A stretch of DNA of 64,000 bases from NCBI GenBank assembly GCA_037176845.1, contig JAYKXP010000004.1:186001-250000 (forward strand), read 5' to 3'. The stretch is from Paramarasmius palmivorus. Taxonomy: Eukaryota; Basidiomycota; Agaricomycetes; Agaricales; Marasmiaceae. A program made the position numbers and the translations under genes. Position 1 is the first letter of the stretch. The number at the start of each line of letters is the position of its first letter. Shown piece by piece: positions 1-10,334 of this stretch. The notes beneath the pieces were generated by a model. The model made no database searches. It was not told the DNA's origin and was given only the letters and a program-made list of their open reading frames with translations.

Positions 1-19
1 GTCGGGATCCCTAAGACAG

Positions 20-1534
20 TTTGCATTATCCAGATCAAGAACAACTTATCATTGACCATGCTGCGCACACACACCCGACTTCGCACCTTGTACCCGATGA
101 AAACCAGGAGATAGAGACAAATAGGAATGAATCCCAACCAGGCGCATTAGCTTCAACTGAAGGCAACGAAGCCACTCAAACAACCGGCAAGGACATTGAG
201 AAACGTATTAATGACGCTGTGAGTCAGTGTTCATCCTATACAAAGTTATAGGAACTAACTAGGCTTTAGCTACAACCACTACATCAACAACTTCAAACAA
301 TCAAATTAGAGCTGGATCAATACAAAGCCCTGAACAATGAGCTTATTCAGCTGCGCTCACAAGTCGCCGAGATGGATACTTGGAAGCAAAAGGTTGATAG
401 CTTGACGACGGAGTGCCGAGAGCTCAAAGAGACGGTCAATAGCGTCAATTCGCTCAAGGCTGAGATTTCCGAGCTAAGAAATGCTCTGAATCGTCAATCA
501 AATAGCACACCTTCCTCCGATATTGAAATGGCTTCTGGTTTCATAACTCCAACGAATACTCAACCGTACGTACTTTCTATGTTTTAACACAATAAAAGTT
601 ACATACTTATAACTCCTTCAGTGGTAGACATCCGGCCTGTGATCCGTCAAGTTCATCCAAACTTCCGCATCCAGGCATAGCTGCCGGGGTGCTCGGGAAA
701 CGGCACCGCGACTCGACAACGAGTAACATTACCGATGTCGTCGATGCAGGCGAAGAGGGTCGGTATTCCGAAGGTGAACTCGCACGGAAGGTATTACGTC
801 CAACCAAAAAACGAGCGCGTATCACACCCATGGAGGGAGTGTCGTCGGAAACTGGTCATAGCGACCCCAGTTCGGCTGCTGTGGTAGGTTCGAACGAGGA
901 AGATGATAGTGACGAAGATGCACCGCATCGTCCAGGTTTCACTGTTTATAGTGGGCCAGAGCCACAAGATGTATCATACGTTGATCCTCCGCCTCCAACA
1001 ACACCTCTACCACGGCTGTACACCGCCACAAGCCAGTCCGCAGAAGCAGGGCCCTCCAGAATCCCTTCAACACAGAATGCGACAGAAAATCATCAGCCTT
1101 TTGGCCTTTCATTCCTCCCTGTTCCTCCCACTCCCCATGCAGCTTCTTTCGCAATGCAGAATTTTCCTTATCCTGAACCACCACAATCACCAACACCGGG
1201 AGGTTCTGTCCCTGAAATGATACGCAACAACAACACGGATACTATGGATCTTTTCCAGTCTTTTGGACTACCTTCTCCTGAACGACAACGTACTGTTTCA
1301 CTGGCGTCAGCTCGTACGCCACGGCAGGAAAACAACTTTGTGAATCCGGCAGCTCTGACACGGCACGATGACCTGCAATTTCCTGAACTTTCGCCGATAG
1401 ATGATTCAGACACTGAGGGGTCTGGGTTGAAGAAGACTATGTATGGAACAGAGGTCGAAAGAGATACTCGTTTTGGGGACTTTGGAGTAGACGGTGTTGG
1501 TTCCGGATTCTGGACAGGTAGTGGTGGATTTTGA
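20..1534 (+). CDS. C-terminal part of a nuclear-looking coiled-coil protein (5' end outside window)
   Basis: I do not recognise this gene. Three exons are visible: one entering from the left edge after an acceptor near position 19, one from about 273 to 566, and one from about 624 to the TGA at 1532-1534. Introns start with GTGAGT near 220 and GTACGT near 567. The middle exon is heptad-like (leucines in QLQTIKLELDQYKALNNEL and on to about 490), so a coiled coil. The last exon is proline/serine-rich and probably disordered, with a basic patch RPTKKRAR that could be a nuclear localisation signal, then an acidic EEDDSDEDA run. The reading frame carries a stop just upstream of the acceptor, so the true start lies in an exon left of the window. 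A nuclear scaffold or transcription-related role is only a guess. Confidence 0.7.
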
Positions 1535-2559
1535 TTTTGATCTAGTTGCTTCTCAATTCGAACCTTTCTTTTCGTCAGAGTTCTAAAGATAGCTGTTCAA
1601 ACTTCAAGGGTATCGGTTCCGTCAGCTGCGGTGCGATTTTATTCGAGTCTAATTGCTTCCCGTCCTCTATATCTGCTCAAGGACGCTTCTCTTGTTTTTC
1701 TTTCCGAATTGTATTGTTGTAGTTGGGTATATACTTATCCTTGTAGCTATTCTGAACACCAAATGTACTAGTATACGCGCTAAGTACATACATACTCTGC
1801 ATCTTTCCTACGAGTGTCCGCAGCGGTTGGAGATTTGTCCAAGTTCCCGCACTCCGATGCGCCCCATCGGCCGCCAGCACGGCCGCCTTCTGTGATGGGC
1901 CCATATAAGTACATAAGTTGCATTGGGGTGACCCCCTGCATCATTCTCCCTTTCCTTCCCTTGAGCTGTACGCCCACAATCAACATCCCTCCAGAAATAT
2001 CGCTCATTATTGGTTCTCGCTGCTGGGTATCCCTGGGAAAGCTTGGTTGCCATGAAATTTTCTTACCGCTCTTCTGGGTCTCTTGACACCTTGCACACCG
2101 CACTCTAGTTTGATTTTATTCCCGATGGCGCCTTCAACATTCCGTGGTCTGAACTTCGCTTTCGACGAAGGTGGTACAGCTAGATACTGGAGGATACTAG
2201 GAGCTTGACGGTCGTAATTTTGAGGCAAGACCGCGGGGAAAGGAGAATGAGGCATTTCAGCGCTCATGTTTAGAATCTTCACCGTCGCGACGACTAGCGC
2301 GGCAATCTGTCTTATCTCTCATCATCACCCATGTGGGCCAATAGGAGGAAAGCATCAACATATCGAAACAAAGAGACCAGTACAGGAACAAGCGTGATGG
2401 ATACAAAAGGCAAACGTGAGGCATAAAAGCCAATAATAGCCTTTCCCTTCTCCCCCCACCCACTCGTTCTTTTTCTCTTCCTTTTTACCCTCTTCAACGA
2501 CCTTTCTTCCCGGCCGAAGACCGACAATCCTTTCCTTCCACCCAAAACAGTCGCTAGCG
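1535..2559. other. Intergenic, 1.0 kb, between partial gene and cupredoxin gene
   Basis: No convincing gene. Open frames here overlap one another on both strands and show no domain or plausible splice structure. A TATA-like CATATAAG lies near 1911-1918 and a CCAAT pentamer near 2334-2338; the CT-rich run before 2560 is typical of a fungal core promoter. The region probably holds the 3' UTR of the first gene and a long promoter for the secreted cupredoxin. Confidence 0.5.
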
Positions 2560-4451
2560 ATGTTCTCCTCTACCATGATTTCTTTGGGCCTGGCTCTTTT
2601 GCCCTTTGCTTCTGCTGCTATCCATGATGTTCAAGTTGGTGGTAGTGGGAAATTGATATTTGACCCGGAGGCTATCGTACGTATTTATAGCAGCCTGATG
2701 AACACTATTGCTGATTGGCTTTACCTCCAGTTTGCTCAACCCGGAGACCAAGTCGTCTTCCACTTCGTTTCGAAAAACCACACCGTGAGCAAATCGATAC
2801 CTCTGCTATCGTCAGTGGAAACTTACAGCAATAAAGGTGACCCAAAGTAGTTTGGCAAACGTGAGTCCGAAGCGTTGAAGCTGTGTGCCACTTCCATGAC
2901 GAATCATTAATTGCATAGCCATGCTCCTTGAAAGACGGAGGCTTCGATTCCGGATTGTAAGTATTATATGTCCTTACTGACTCTGACGCTAACTATCTAT
3001 TCTCAGCATGCCTGTGCCCGCCAATCAGACAGACAATTTGCCGACCTACACGATAACTGTCGAAGATGTAAATTTGTTGCCGCGGATAATTTCATAACAA
3101 CGAACTGACTCTTTCTCAGACGCAACCGATCTGGGCATTCTGTGATCAGGCTGCAAACTTACCCGCTAGCCACTGTGGTGAGCATTGACATTCAGTGCAC
3201 TCCAGTACAAGAGTTAATTGTGTCATGATCCTCAGGTGCTGGAATGGTATGTTAAGGTGGTACTTGGTTATACCGATGTAATTCAAATTCGCGCTAGGTT
3301 TTCTCGGTCAACTGCGGACCAGATGGTGCACCCAACTCTTTCGGAGCTTTCAAGCAATCCGCTCTAGATATCGGTAACAAGTTGAAGGCAGACGCCGCGG
3401 CAGCTTCGTCTGCCGCTGAAGCTTCTTCTGCTGCAGGTGGCTACGGTGGAGGTTACGGCGGGGGTTACGGTGGTGGCTACGGTGGTGGCTATGGTGACGC
3501 GTCGACAACTGGTTGGTGGACAAACTGCTTTTCAAGCCTCAGGCTAACTTTGTCGTGCTTCTAGCTCCGCCTGAGGCAGAGCCCACCTTAGTGACCGCCG
3601 CTATCACTTTGGAGTCTTCGACCTGGACTACAACTTACTCGTCCTACCCCGGTTCCCCTGCTGCAACTCCTGCTGCAGTCAACGGGTCGATCATCAAGGT
3701 CATTGTCGGAGGACCCAACAAACTTACCTTCGATCCTCCACGTGTTTCTGCTGCTCCTCGGGATGTCATCGTCTTCGAATTGTGAGTCTAACTTCTTTCG
3801 CCTCTGAAGTCGATATCAAATGATCGCTTTAGCCAGCAGAAGAACCACAGTGTCGTTCAGTCTACCTTCAACGAGTATGTCAGAATTACTTTTATTTTCT
3901 CGCTCGTTCTCACGGCACTTGTTTCAAGTCCCTGCTCCCCTCTTGATGGTGGTGCCAAATCTGATTTGTGAGTCCAATGGTCTTTGGTCATAGAATCAGA
4001 GCTGAACATGAATTCAAGCTTGTTCGCTGCCGACAATGCAACGGAATTCTCCACATGGGTAAGTGAATCGGAACCATGTACTGACCCTGGTGCTCATCAC
4101 CGTTTTTAGAACTTCACTGTCACTGAGACCGCTCCTCTGTGGTTCTACGTTAGTTTGCTTACTTTGCCCATTTACCTGATGCTCATCACATGTCAACAGT
4201 GCCGTCAGAAGCTGCCCCAGAGCCACTGTGGTGCTGGAATGGTTTTCGCAGTCAACTCCGTTGAAGACTCTCAGAAGAGTTTCGCTGCGTTCCAGAAACT
4301 TGCTGAGGAGAAGAACGGTTCGACGTCTGCCTCTGGCTCGACTACCGCTGATGGTGCCTCTGCCACCGGTGCAAACGGAGCACTCTCCCAACATGTCCTT
4401 AATTCCGGAATGGTTCTCTTCGTTTCCGCCATTGTTGCTTCACTCCTCTAA
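2560..4451 (+). CDS. GPI-anchored cell-surface protein with two cupredoxin domains
   Basis: The start gives a clear secretion signal (about 20 residues, LGLALLPFASA) followed by a first cupredoxin domain (HDVQVGGSGKLIFDPEAI, then PGDQVVFHF..KNHTV) that ends in SHCGAGMVFSVN. A Gly-Tyr linker made of GGYG units follows, then a Ser/Thr/Pro-rich stretch and a second cupredoxin domain (VIVGGPNKLTFDPP, KNHSV, WFYCRQ, SHCGAGMVFAVN). Each domain keeps candidate type 1 copper ligands: His of KNH, Cys of FC/YC, His and Met of SHCGAGM. The Cys-to-His gaps, about nine and seven residues, are longer than in plastocyanin. The C-terminus is Ser/Thr/Gly-rich and ends in a hydrophobic tail (VLFVSAIVASLL), as in GPI-anchored fungal wall proteins. 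About ten short introns. It probably sits on the plasma membrane or wall; whether copper is bound and what it does are unknown. Confidence 0.85.
3438..3494 (+). repeat. In-frame GGYG-coding minisatellite in the cupredoxin linker
   Basis: Five near-identical 12-base units (ggtggctacggt-like) encode a run of GGYG between the two cupredoxin domains. Units differ mainly at third positions, so the peptide is kept while the DNA drifts. Such a linker is flexible; unit number is likely to vary between strains. Confidence 0.8.
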
Positions 4452-4699
4452 GTTCGTAGCAATGCAGCTACTAATGTTCACGTCACGGACTATCATGGAC
4501 TTTTCGTAGTGTCTTGATGATATACCTACGATACACGCAGATACCTTATGGTTGAACCACCGTTTTGGGACTTTTGATTTTGACGCTTTTTCAGGGTATG
4601 TTACCGTAGATTACATGCTTGCTACTGGTGAACATGCATGCTATTTTTTTGCGAGCCACTAGTGTGATTGGGCGCTAGAATTTTAGAAACAAGCGCCTG

Positions 4700-4705
4700 C
4701 ACGTG
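4700..4705. promoter_or_regulatory. CACGTG palindrome upstream of the ES2 start
   Basis: A perfect CACGTG E-box core lies 29 bases before the chosen ATG at 4734. It is the recognition core of fungal bHLH factors (Pho4, Cbf1, Ino2/4 types). Function here is inferred only from position. Confidence 0.35.
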
Positions 4706-4733
4706 CTACAAAAGTCCTCCTTCCTTAACCACC

Positions 4734-6390
4734 ATGTCAATTGACTCTACACCAAAGCGTACAACTCCGGATCGCTCCCTAAACCGACAGCTCGTTCTCG
4801 AGGAAGATGAATACACAGCAGCTCTATCTCAAATCATTGCTCGTGACTTCTTCCCATCTCTTGTTCATCTCGACGCTACGAATGAATACCTAGATGCATT
4901 ACAATCCAGGGATCCACATCTCATAAATGCTTCTGTGCGCAGGCTTGAACAGATAGGCGACACTCCTGCACACATGAGTCGTAGAAGAGCGGCGTACCAG
5001 ACACCATCACAAACACCGTACGGAGGTGGACCGTATGATACACCTCTACGGAGTGGATCCGGGGAACCACCCACGAAGAAAGTACGATACGACACCAACC
5101 TTAGTTTGGACGAATTCCAAGCTCGCTATACTTCGGAGGACAATTCAAGCTTTACGAAGATCCTCGACGACGAAAATAGACAACGCAAGGAAAAGTGGAG
5201 TTGGGCTTGGGAGGCGCAGAAGAGGGTAGAGGAGCAAAAGGACAGAATGCTCGAGGCGAGAGAAAGGATGTTGATTGAACCGGCGCCAGCCACAGGGGTT
5301 AGGGAAAAGTTTGTGATAGAAGCACCCAAACCAGCTGGCTTAATAACGGACGGACGGGATGAGAAGGACGCAGAAGAACAGAAAGATGGTGATACCGAGC
5401 GGGCTAAGAGCAAGGAAGACGAGAATGGAATGCAACTGGTTATACGAGAATCCGATGAAGAACAAGTAGATGTTATGGCCCCCAAGAAGGACAAACGTCC
5501 TGCTGGTGTAGATGGCTGGAAGTTCAAGGTATGAGTGAAATACGTACTTTCTCATCCACGACTAACGTTCAATAGGCCCGGAACTCCTTGATGTTTCCGC
5601 CAGATGCAGATATGTCCCCGTATCATGAAAAGCCAAGGTCCGATACTGTCCCGAAGGGAGAGGAACGCTCTATACATCATGGAAGCACACGACTGCCCGA
5701 ACAAGATGACTCGACAAAGCACTCTGGCTCGTTGTCTGAGCCTCCAAGTCCAACGAGGAGCAGAATAGATGCTGCAATACAGGGAATTACATGTACGTAT
5801 GTATATCATCGGTGCTTAGGACTCTGACTCATATCCTTTCAGATCGTCCACGCTCACCTACTATCAATAATTTCTCACTTGTTCCTAATGTCCCATCTCC
5901 AACTCCGTCCGAGCTTGGACCAGAGGCGGTGAAGCAGCTCATGACATGGGGAACACTGAACGCAACACCGCGCATTATTTCTCAGTCGGATGATCCAGCT
6001 GAAAGTATGCCTCCACCTAGTACACCTTTTCACATCCCTGCGCCTTCGTCAAGGGAGGCTCTATCTCACAGACTTTCGAATAAGGCATCCAAAAGCTTGC
6101 GAGCAAAAGCAGACCTTCTTGGTATTGGTTTGGGGACTACACCAGGAAAGACGCCGGGTGGGAAAAGGGGAGACATGGGTCCACCTAACTGGACTCCGAA
6201 GCGTGCAGATGCACCGGGCAACCTTACGCCCGCAGCGAAACGACTTTTAAATCGCACTACGATGGGAAGTGTGGCAGCTAGACGCGCAGAGGCTATGGAG
6301 AAGGTAGCAGGATGGGATAATGGTCGGGCGAAAGAGAAGGACATGAGTAAAGTGAGATGGACACCGACGCCTGGTTCCACGAGACGGTGA
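4734..6390 (+). CDS. ESS2: ES2/DGCR14 family spliceosome-associated protein
   Basis: Nuclear protein of the ES2 (DGCR14, fission yeast Bis1) family, a component of catalytic spliceosomes. Three exons: 4734-5528, 5576-5792 and 5843-6390. The N-terminus carries the family signature: VLEEDEYTAALSQIIARDFF followed by a Leu/Asp-rich helix and TPSQTPYGGGPYDTPL. The mid-part has NLSLDEFQARYTSEDNSSF and a charged helix with EKWSWAWEAQKRVEE. The splice at 5528/5576 restores the family motif K-ARNSLMFPPD. The C-terminus keeps the typical LTPAAKRLL and VRWTPTPG endings. The ATG at 4734 sits in a good context (accaccATGt); an in-frame TTG further upstream is not a plausible eukaryotic start. It converges on the FAM192A-type gene with about 100 bases between stop codons. 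Confidence 0.92.
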
Positions 6391-6492
6391 AAGGCCACAA
6401 GAACCATGGACAAACGAATTTGCATGTAAAATATAAATACAAAAAAATGGGTAAAAGCATGTAAATATCCGGAAACCTATCCGTCATGGTCA

Positions 6493-7452
6493 TCATGATT
6501 CCGAAATGCGTCGTCGCTTGGCTGTCGGTTGATCGTCTACATCCTCAGTCGGCTTTTCCTTGGTCGCCTTCTTCTCCGTGGTTTTGTTATCTGTTGGCGA
6601 CTTGAGATCCTTTTTGGTGTCGGTAGGTGTCTTTGGAGTGGTAGACTTCTTTTTAATTACTACTCCCTTCAATGCCTTCTTAGCTTTAGGTTGCGACGTG
6701 GCTTTGGGAGTTTCCTTCTGTGGCGGGCCCGTATTCGTTGGTGCCGGAGGTCCACTGGATGCCTGTGATCTCGCTGCCACCGCTCTGACAAAATTTACAG
6801 TCCGCATGCACTTTTGAGACAGATGAACTCACTCTTTGAAATTCTTGACCTCTTCGCCATCTCTTTCCTTTCGTTGTCGTTCTTCGCTTTCTTGCTTTTC
6901 ACGAACAGAGTCGAGAAACATGATCTCGTCCTCTTCAAGAGCTCTAAATTGATTTGCTAAGACGAGACAAGGTTGACATTAGGTCGGGCAGTCAATTATC
7001 AGACGAGGGAAGGGATGAACCTAGTTTCGTCTTTTCCTCCCATTCTTCTTGCTTTGCCGCCTATATGCACAGTCAGCATTGGATCATAAGACAGCAGCAG
7101 AAAACGCACCCTATTTGCAGCAAGTTTCTAGAAAGCATACCAGCAGAACACCAGGTGGAAATGAGTCGAGTAAATACACGAAGCATGCAGAAGGGATGAT
7201 TCCACTCACTTCAGCCAGACTCCGTCCATCATAAGCATCTTCCTGTTGTTGCGGTGGGGGTTCCTGCCCTAGCCTGCGCAGAATATATGAGGAAACGAGG
7301 ACTCAACAAGATGGCTTACCGACGTACCTGGCATATGCAGCTTTCCATTGCTCCTCTCTTCTTGCTTTAGCTGTATCTATCTCATCTTGAGATACAAAAC
7401 GAGAACCAACAACGCCCGAAGATAGTGAAGGAATGGGGGCTTCGCCGTCCAT
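6493..7452 (-). CDS. FAM192A: FAM192A/Fyv6 (PSME3IP1)-type nuclear protein
   Basis: On the minus strand the ATG at 7450-7452 opens MDGEAPIPSLSSGVVGSRF, then VSQDEIDTAKARREEQWKAA, the N-terminal signature of the FAM192A/Fyv6 domain. Later exons give LGQEPPPQQQEDAYDGRSLAE, a QEEWEEK helix, NQFRALEEDEIMFLDSVREK and KERDGEEVKNF, all typical of the domain. The last exon (6493-6807) is a Lys/Thr/Pro-rich disordered tail ending in a basic KRRRISES. About five introns. Yeast Fyv6 is a second-step splicing factor, and the animal homologue also binds the proteasome activator PA28-gamma; which role applies here is not shown by sequence. The gene is divergent from KAE1 with only 79 bases between start codons, so the two share a promoter. 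Confidence 0.85.
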
Positions 7453-7531
7453 AGAGGTCGTAGTAATAGATCACAAGAAGGATGACTCGGCTTAGCGATT
7501 AATTGTATTCCATTTGACATAAACCCCCATC
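7453..7531. promoter_or_regulatory. 79-base bidirectional promoter, FAM192A / KAE1
   Basis: Start codons of the minus-strand FAM192A gene (7452) and plus-strand KAE1 (7532) are separated by only 79 bases, which must hold both core promoters and 5' UTRs. No TATA box is obvious. Confidence 0.6.
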
Positions 7532-9003
7532 ATGCCTGGCAAAATACGCAAATCACCTCTAAAGCTTCCAGGTTCCATCTATCTCGACTTGAATATTCGA
7601 TAGTGATTGACGGCTTATTTTACAGAGCGACCCTACTTGGCCCTTGGCCTTGAAGGATCGGCGAATAAACTGGGAGCGGGGATCATAAAACACGCAGAAG
7701 ACGGTTCAGCAACCGTGTTATCCAATATCCGACATACCTATATCACCCCACCTGGTGAGGGATTCCAGCCGCGAGATACTGCACTTCATCATCGAGAATG
7801 GGCCATGAAAGTCATTGACGAATGCCTCAAAAAGGCAGAGGTCTCAATGCACGATCTAGATTGCGTATGTTATACCAAAGGTGAGTAGTTGGCTACATAC
7901 TTTTCTTCCGTGGCATAGAATAAACGAAATATCACCAGGTCCTGGGATGGGTGCTCCGTTACAATCTGTGGCTTTAGTAGCCCGTACGCTTTCGATGCTC
8001 TTCGATAAGCCTCTCGTCGGTGTTAACCATTGTGTGGGACGTACGTGCTGCATCCGAGTTTATCAACGCTCCCAGTAATGGAATAACAACAGATATTGAG
8101 ATGGGCAGGGAAATAACGGGGGCACAAAATCCCGTCGTTCTATACGTATCTGGAGGAAATACGCAAGTGATTGCATACTCACGACAATGCTATCGCATCT
8201 TTGGAGAAACGTTGGACATTGCTGTCGGAAACTGTCTGGATCGATTCGCAAGGGTTATTGGACTTAGAAATGACCCAAGTCCTGGATACAATATCGAGCA
8301 AGAAGCCAAAAAGTATGTTCCCAGACGTGCATCGAGCCTCTTTCCTGACCTAGCGCTTCTAGAGGTAGAAGATTACTACCCCTTCCTTACGCTACAAAGG
8401 GGATGGACATCAGTCTTTCTGGTGTTCTTAGCTCCGTAGAAGCGTACACGAATGATAAATTGTTCCGCCAGAATCCTACCCCAGAGGAAGAAAAAGATGA
8501 TACGATCATTACACCTGCGGATTTGTGCTTCTCGTTACAAGAGACAGTTTTCGCTATGTTGGTAGAAATAACAGAGCGTGCAATGGCTCATATTGGAAGC
8601 AAGGAAGTATTAATCGTTGGCGGAGTCGGTTGTATGTCTTTGATGCTTCTAGATTTTTGCTGTTCTCTGACGGTCATCTACAGGCAATGAACGGTTGCAA
8701 GAAATGATGGGAATAATGGCTCAGGAGCGTGAAGGCCAGGTCTTCGCAACCGATGAGCGGTGAGAGACATTGACATCTTTGTTACTCTGAATCTGACTGG
8801 GATGTGAACCTCCTAGCTTTTGCATTGACAATGGCATAATGATTGCACAGGCTGGTTTGCTCAGCTATCGAATGGGTTTCCGGACGCCGCTGGGGAAGAG
8901 CACTTGCACGCAACGGTACGTTCACAGTCTTTAGTTGCGTGGATGTGTCTGACTAGAGGTTAGATTCCGAACAGATCAAGTACACGTCGCATGGCGTGCA
9001 TGA
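7532..9003 (+). CDS. KAE1: KAE1/OSGEP, tRNA N6-threonylcarbamoyladenosine transferase
   Basis: Catalytic subunit of the KEOPS/EKC complex, which transfers threonylcarbamoyl to A37 of ANN-decoding tRNAs. The ATG is in a short first exon (7532-7571, [13 protein letters not shown]) joined across a 54-base intron to [19 protein letters not shown]. Family features follow: HHREW metal-site region, [25 protein letters not shown] (second His motif restored by splicing), [33 protein letters not shown] and [13 protein letters not shown]. The last exons give [17 protein letters not shown] and an [18 protein letters not shown] end typical of the family. The intron at 8313-8362 joins EQEAKK to [15 protein letters not shown]. 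About six introns. The frame also opens from a TTG at 7607, but that lies inside intron 1 and is not used as the start. Confidence 0.95.
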
Positions 9004-9060
9004 ACAAAAAGCATTGTTGTATTTTAGCATGTACTTTTATGCAGTGGTATCATTGGTATC

Positions 9061-10137
9061 CTATGCTCCAATCGTCGATCGCACCAGTTCCTGATCCTGA
9101 GTACTGAGTCCAGCCAGAACCTTGTCGAATCTGTCCCACCACCAGTTGTTAAACTCAATATACGCTGGTTCACCATCCGACAACCCCTTCGTCTTCCATG
9201 GTTTGTCGTGCAATATATAATGCAAGCAACGGACCTCATTGTCATCCCACTCCGGAGTATGGATGACCTTTAGCGTCTTCAACGCATTGTAGTACCAGGA
9301 CAATGGTTTCCATTTACCAAGGAAATATGCTGCAAGCAGGTCCTGATCGGGGAAAGAGAACTTTGAAATGTCCTCGGTGTTTAGGTAGTGAACGATCGAA
9401 TCTGCCAACTCTTTGGACGGGTTCAAAACCACTGTTCCAGAATTGAGCTGCCCATAAGGACGAGGAGTGTTTGGTGACCATGATGGTGGTGATGCTAAAG
9501 GATGGGATACAGCTGTATGGGCGCAATTCGCTGGAATCCTGTAGTCAATCGATTAGAGGATTAGTTTGGTACTGGGCTCGTGTTGTTATCGTACCAATCC
9601 GCAGGGTAGTGAGGAAGCTTTCTTGGATTGCACGCGCAAGCATGGGCAGCAGCAATCTCATCAGGTCCTAATGGCAGGTCCATGAGTTCGTCCATGTTCT
9701 TCAGGACAACCATATCGGCATCGAGTAGGACAACCCTCTGAGAGGGAAATTTAGCGAGATCAGAAACAAGACTTTGTTTATGGACTGAACCTCAAAATCA
9801 GTAAGGCCAAAGACTCTAATTTAGGCGACTTGGTGAGCAGTTGATTGGATGAATCACAAGCAAGATGTCCGTACCTAAGTTTCGTCCAAGTATCGTGAAA
9901 ACGAGCATCGTGCTCGGATAAAGAGTGGCGTCCTGCTTCAGGCATCAAAGACTCTATATTATAGATCTTGATATTACTCCTTTCGAGAACTGCGCGTATA
10001 TCTTGGGTGACTGGGGGAGTGACCATTACTACGAGAGGATATTTAGAATTTACAGCTTTGATTGAATGGTCCAGAACGAGAACGCCTGGGAGGTACTCTG
10101 CTTTTGTCAAGAGAGTGACAAAGGCCTTTGCGGTCAT
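9061..10137 (-). CDS. Family 8 glycosyltransferase (glycogenin/galactinol synthase-like)
   Basis: GT8 enzyme of about 310 residues. It opens at the ATG at 10135-10137 with MTAKAFVTLLTKAEYLPGVL, the nucleotide-sugar binding start of the family. The metal-binding DxD motif is in RVVLLDADMVVLKNMDELM (near 9675-9740). Acceptor-side motifs include AAHACACNPRKLPHYPADW, QLNSGTVVLNPS, FPDQDLLAAYFLGKWKPLSW, and a C-terminal HYILHDKPWK block, where the final His coordinates metal in the family. The extended N-terminus that the frame allows begins with TTG, so I use the ATG. One exon is only 25 bases (9791-9815). There is no transmembrane segment or signal peptide, so a cytosolic GT8 is likely. Sugar donor and acceptor cannot be read from sequence. 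Divergent from PEX11. Confidence 0.88.
9791..9815 (-). other. 25-base micro-exon in the GT8 gene
   Basis: Joining TKLR (ending AG) to VFGLTDFE and on to RVVLLDADM needs a 25-base exon between two introns (donor GTACGG upstream, donor GTTCAG downstream). The spliced peptide matches the GT8 pattern KLRVFGLTDFERVVLLDADM, which supports it. Confidence 0.75.
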
Positions 10138-10240
10138 GGCTAGGTTCCTTGGCAATGGGTAAGTTGAGGAAACCTGGAAATCGATTGTCGATGTTGAAAA
10201 AGCGCGAACCGGGCCGAATGAACCGCTTGAAAGTTGAATT

Positions 10241-10246
10241 CACGTG
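10241..10246. promoter_or_regulatory. CACGTG palindrome in the GT8/PEX11 divergent promoter
   Basis: A perfect CACGTG lies between the divergent starts at 10137 and 10335, roughly 90-105 bases from either. This fits a bHLH factor site, but only by motif. Confidence 0.3.
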
Positions 10247-10334
10247 CAAACGATGATCAGTGATCACCCGGAAAGTCCGGACTCCGGGGCAGCTCAGCCT
10301 CTCTCACACAAGCTCCTCTTTCTTTCGAACAACC

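Noticed and set aside
1780..2103. Overlapping open frames on both strands before the cupredoxin gene
   Set aside because: Mutually overlapping, short, no domain, no conserved splice pattern.
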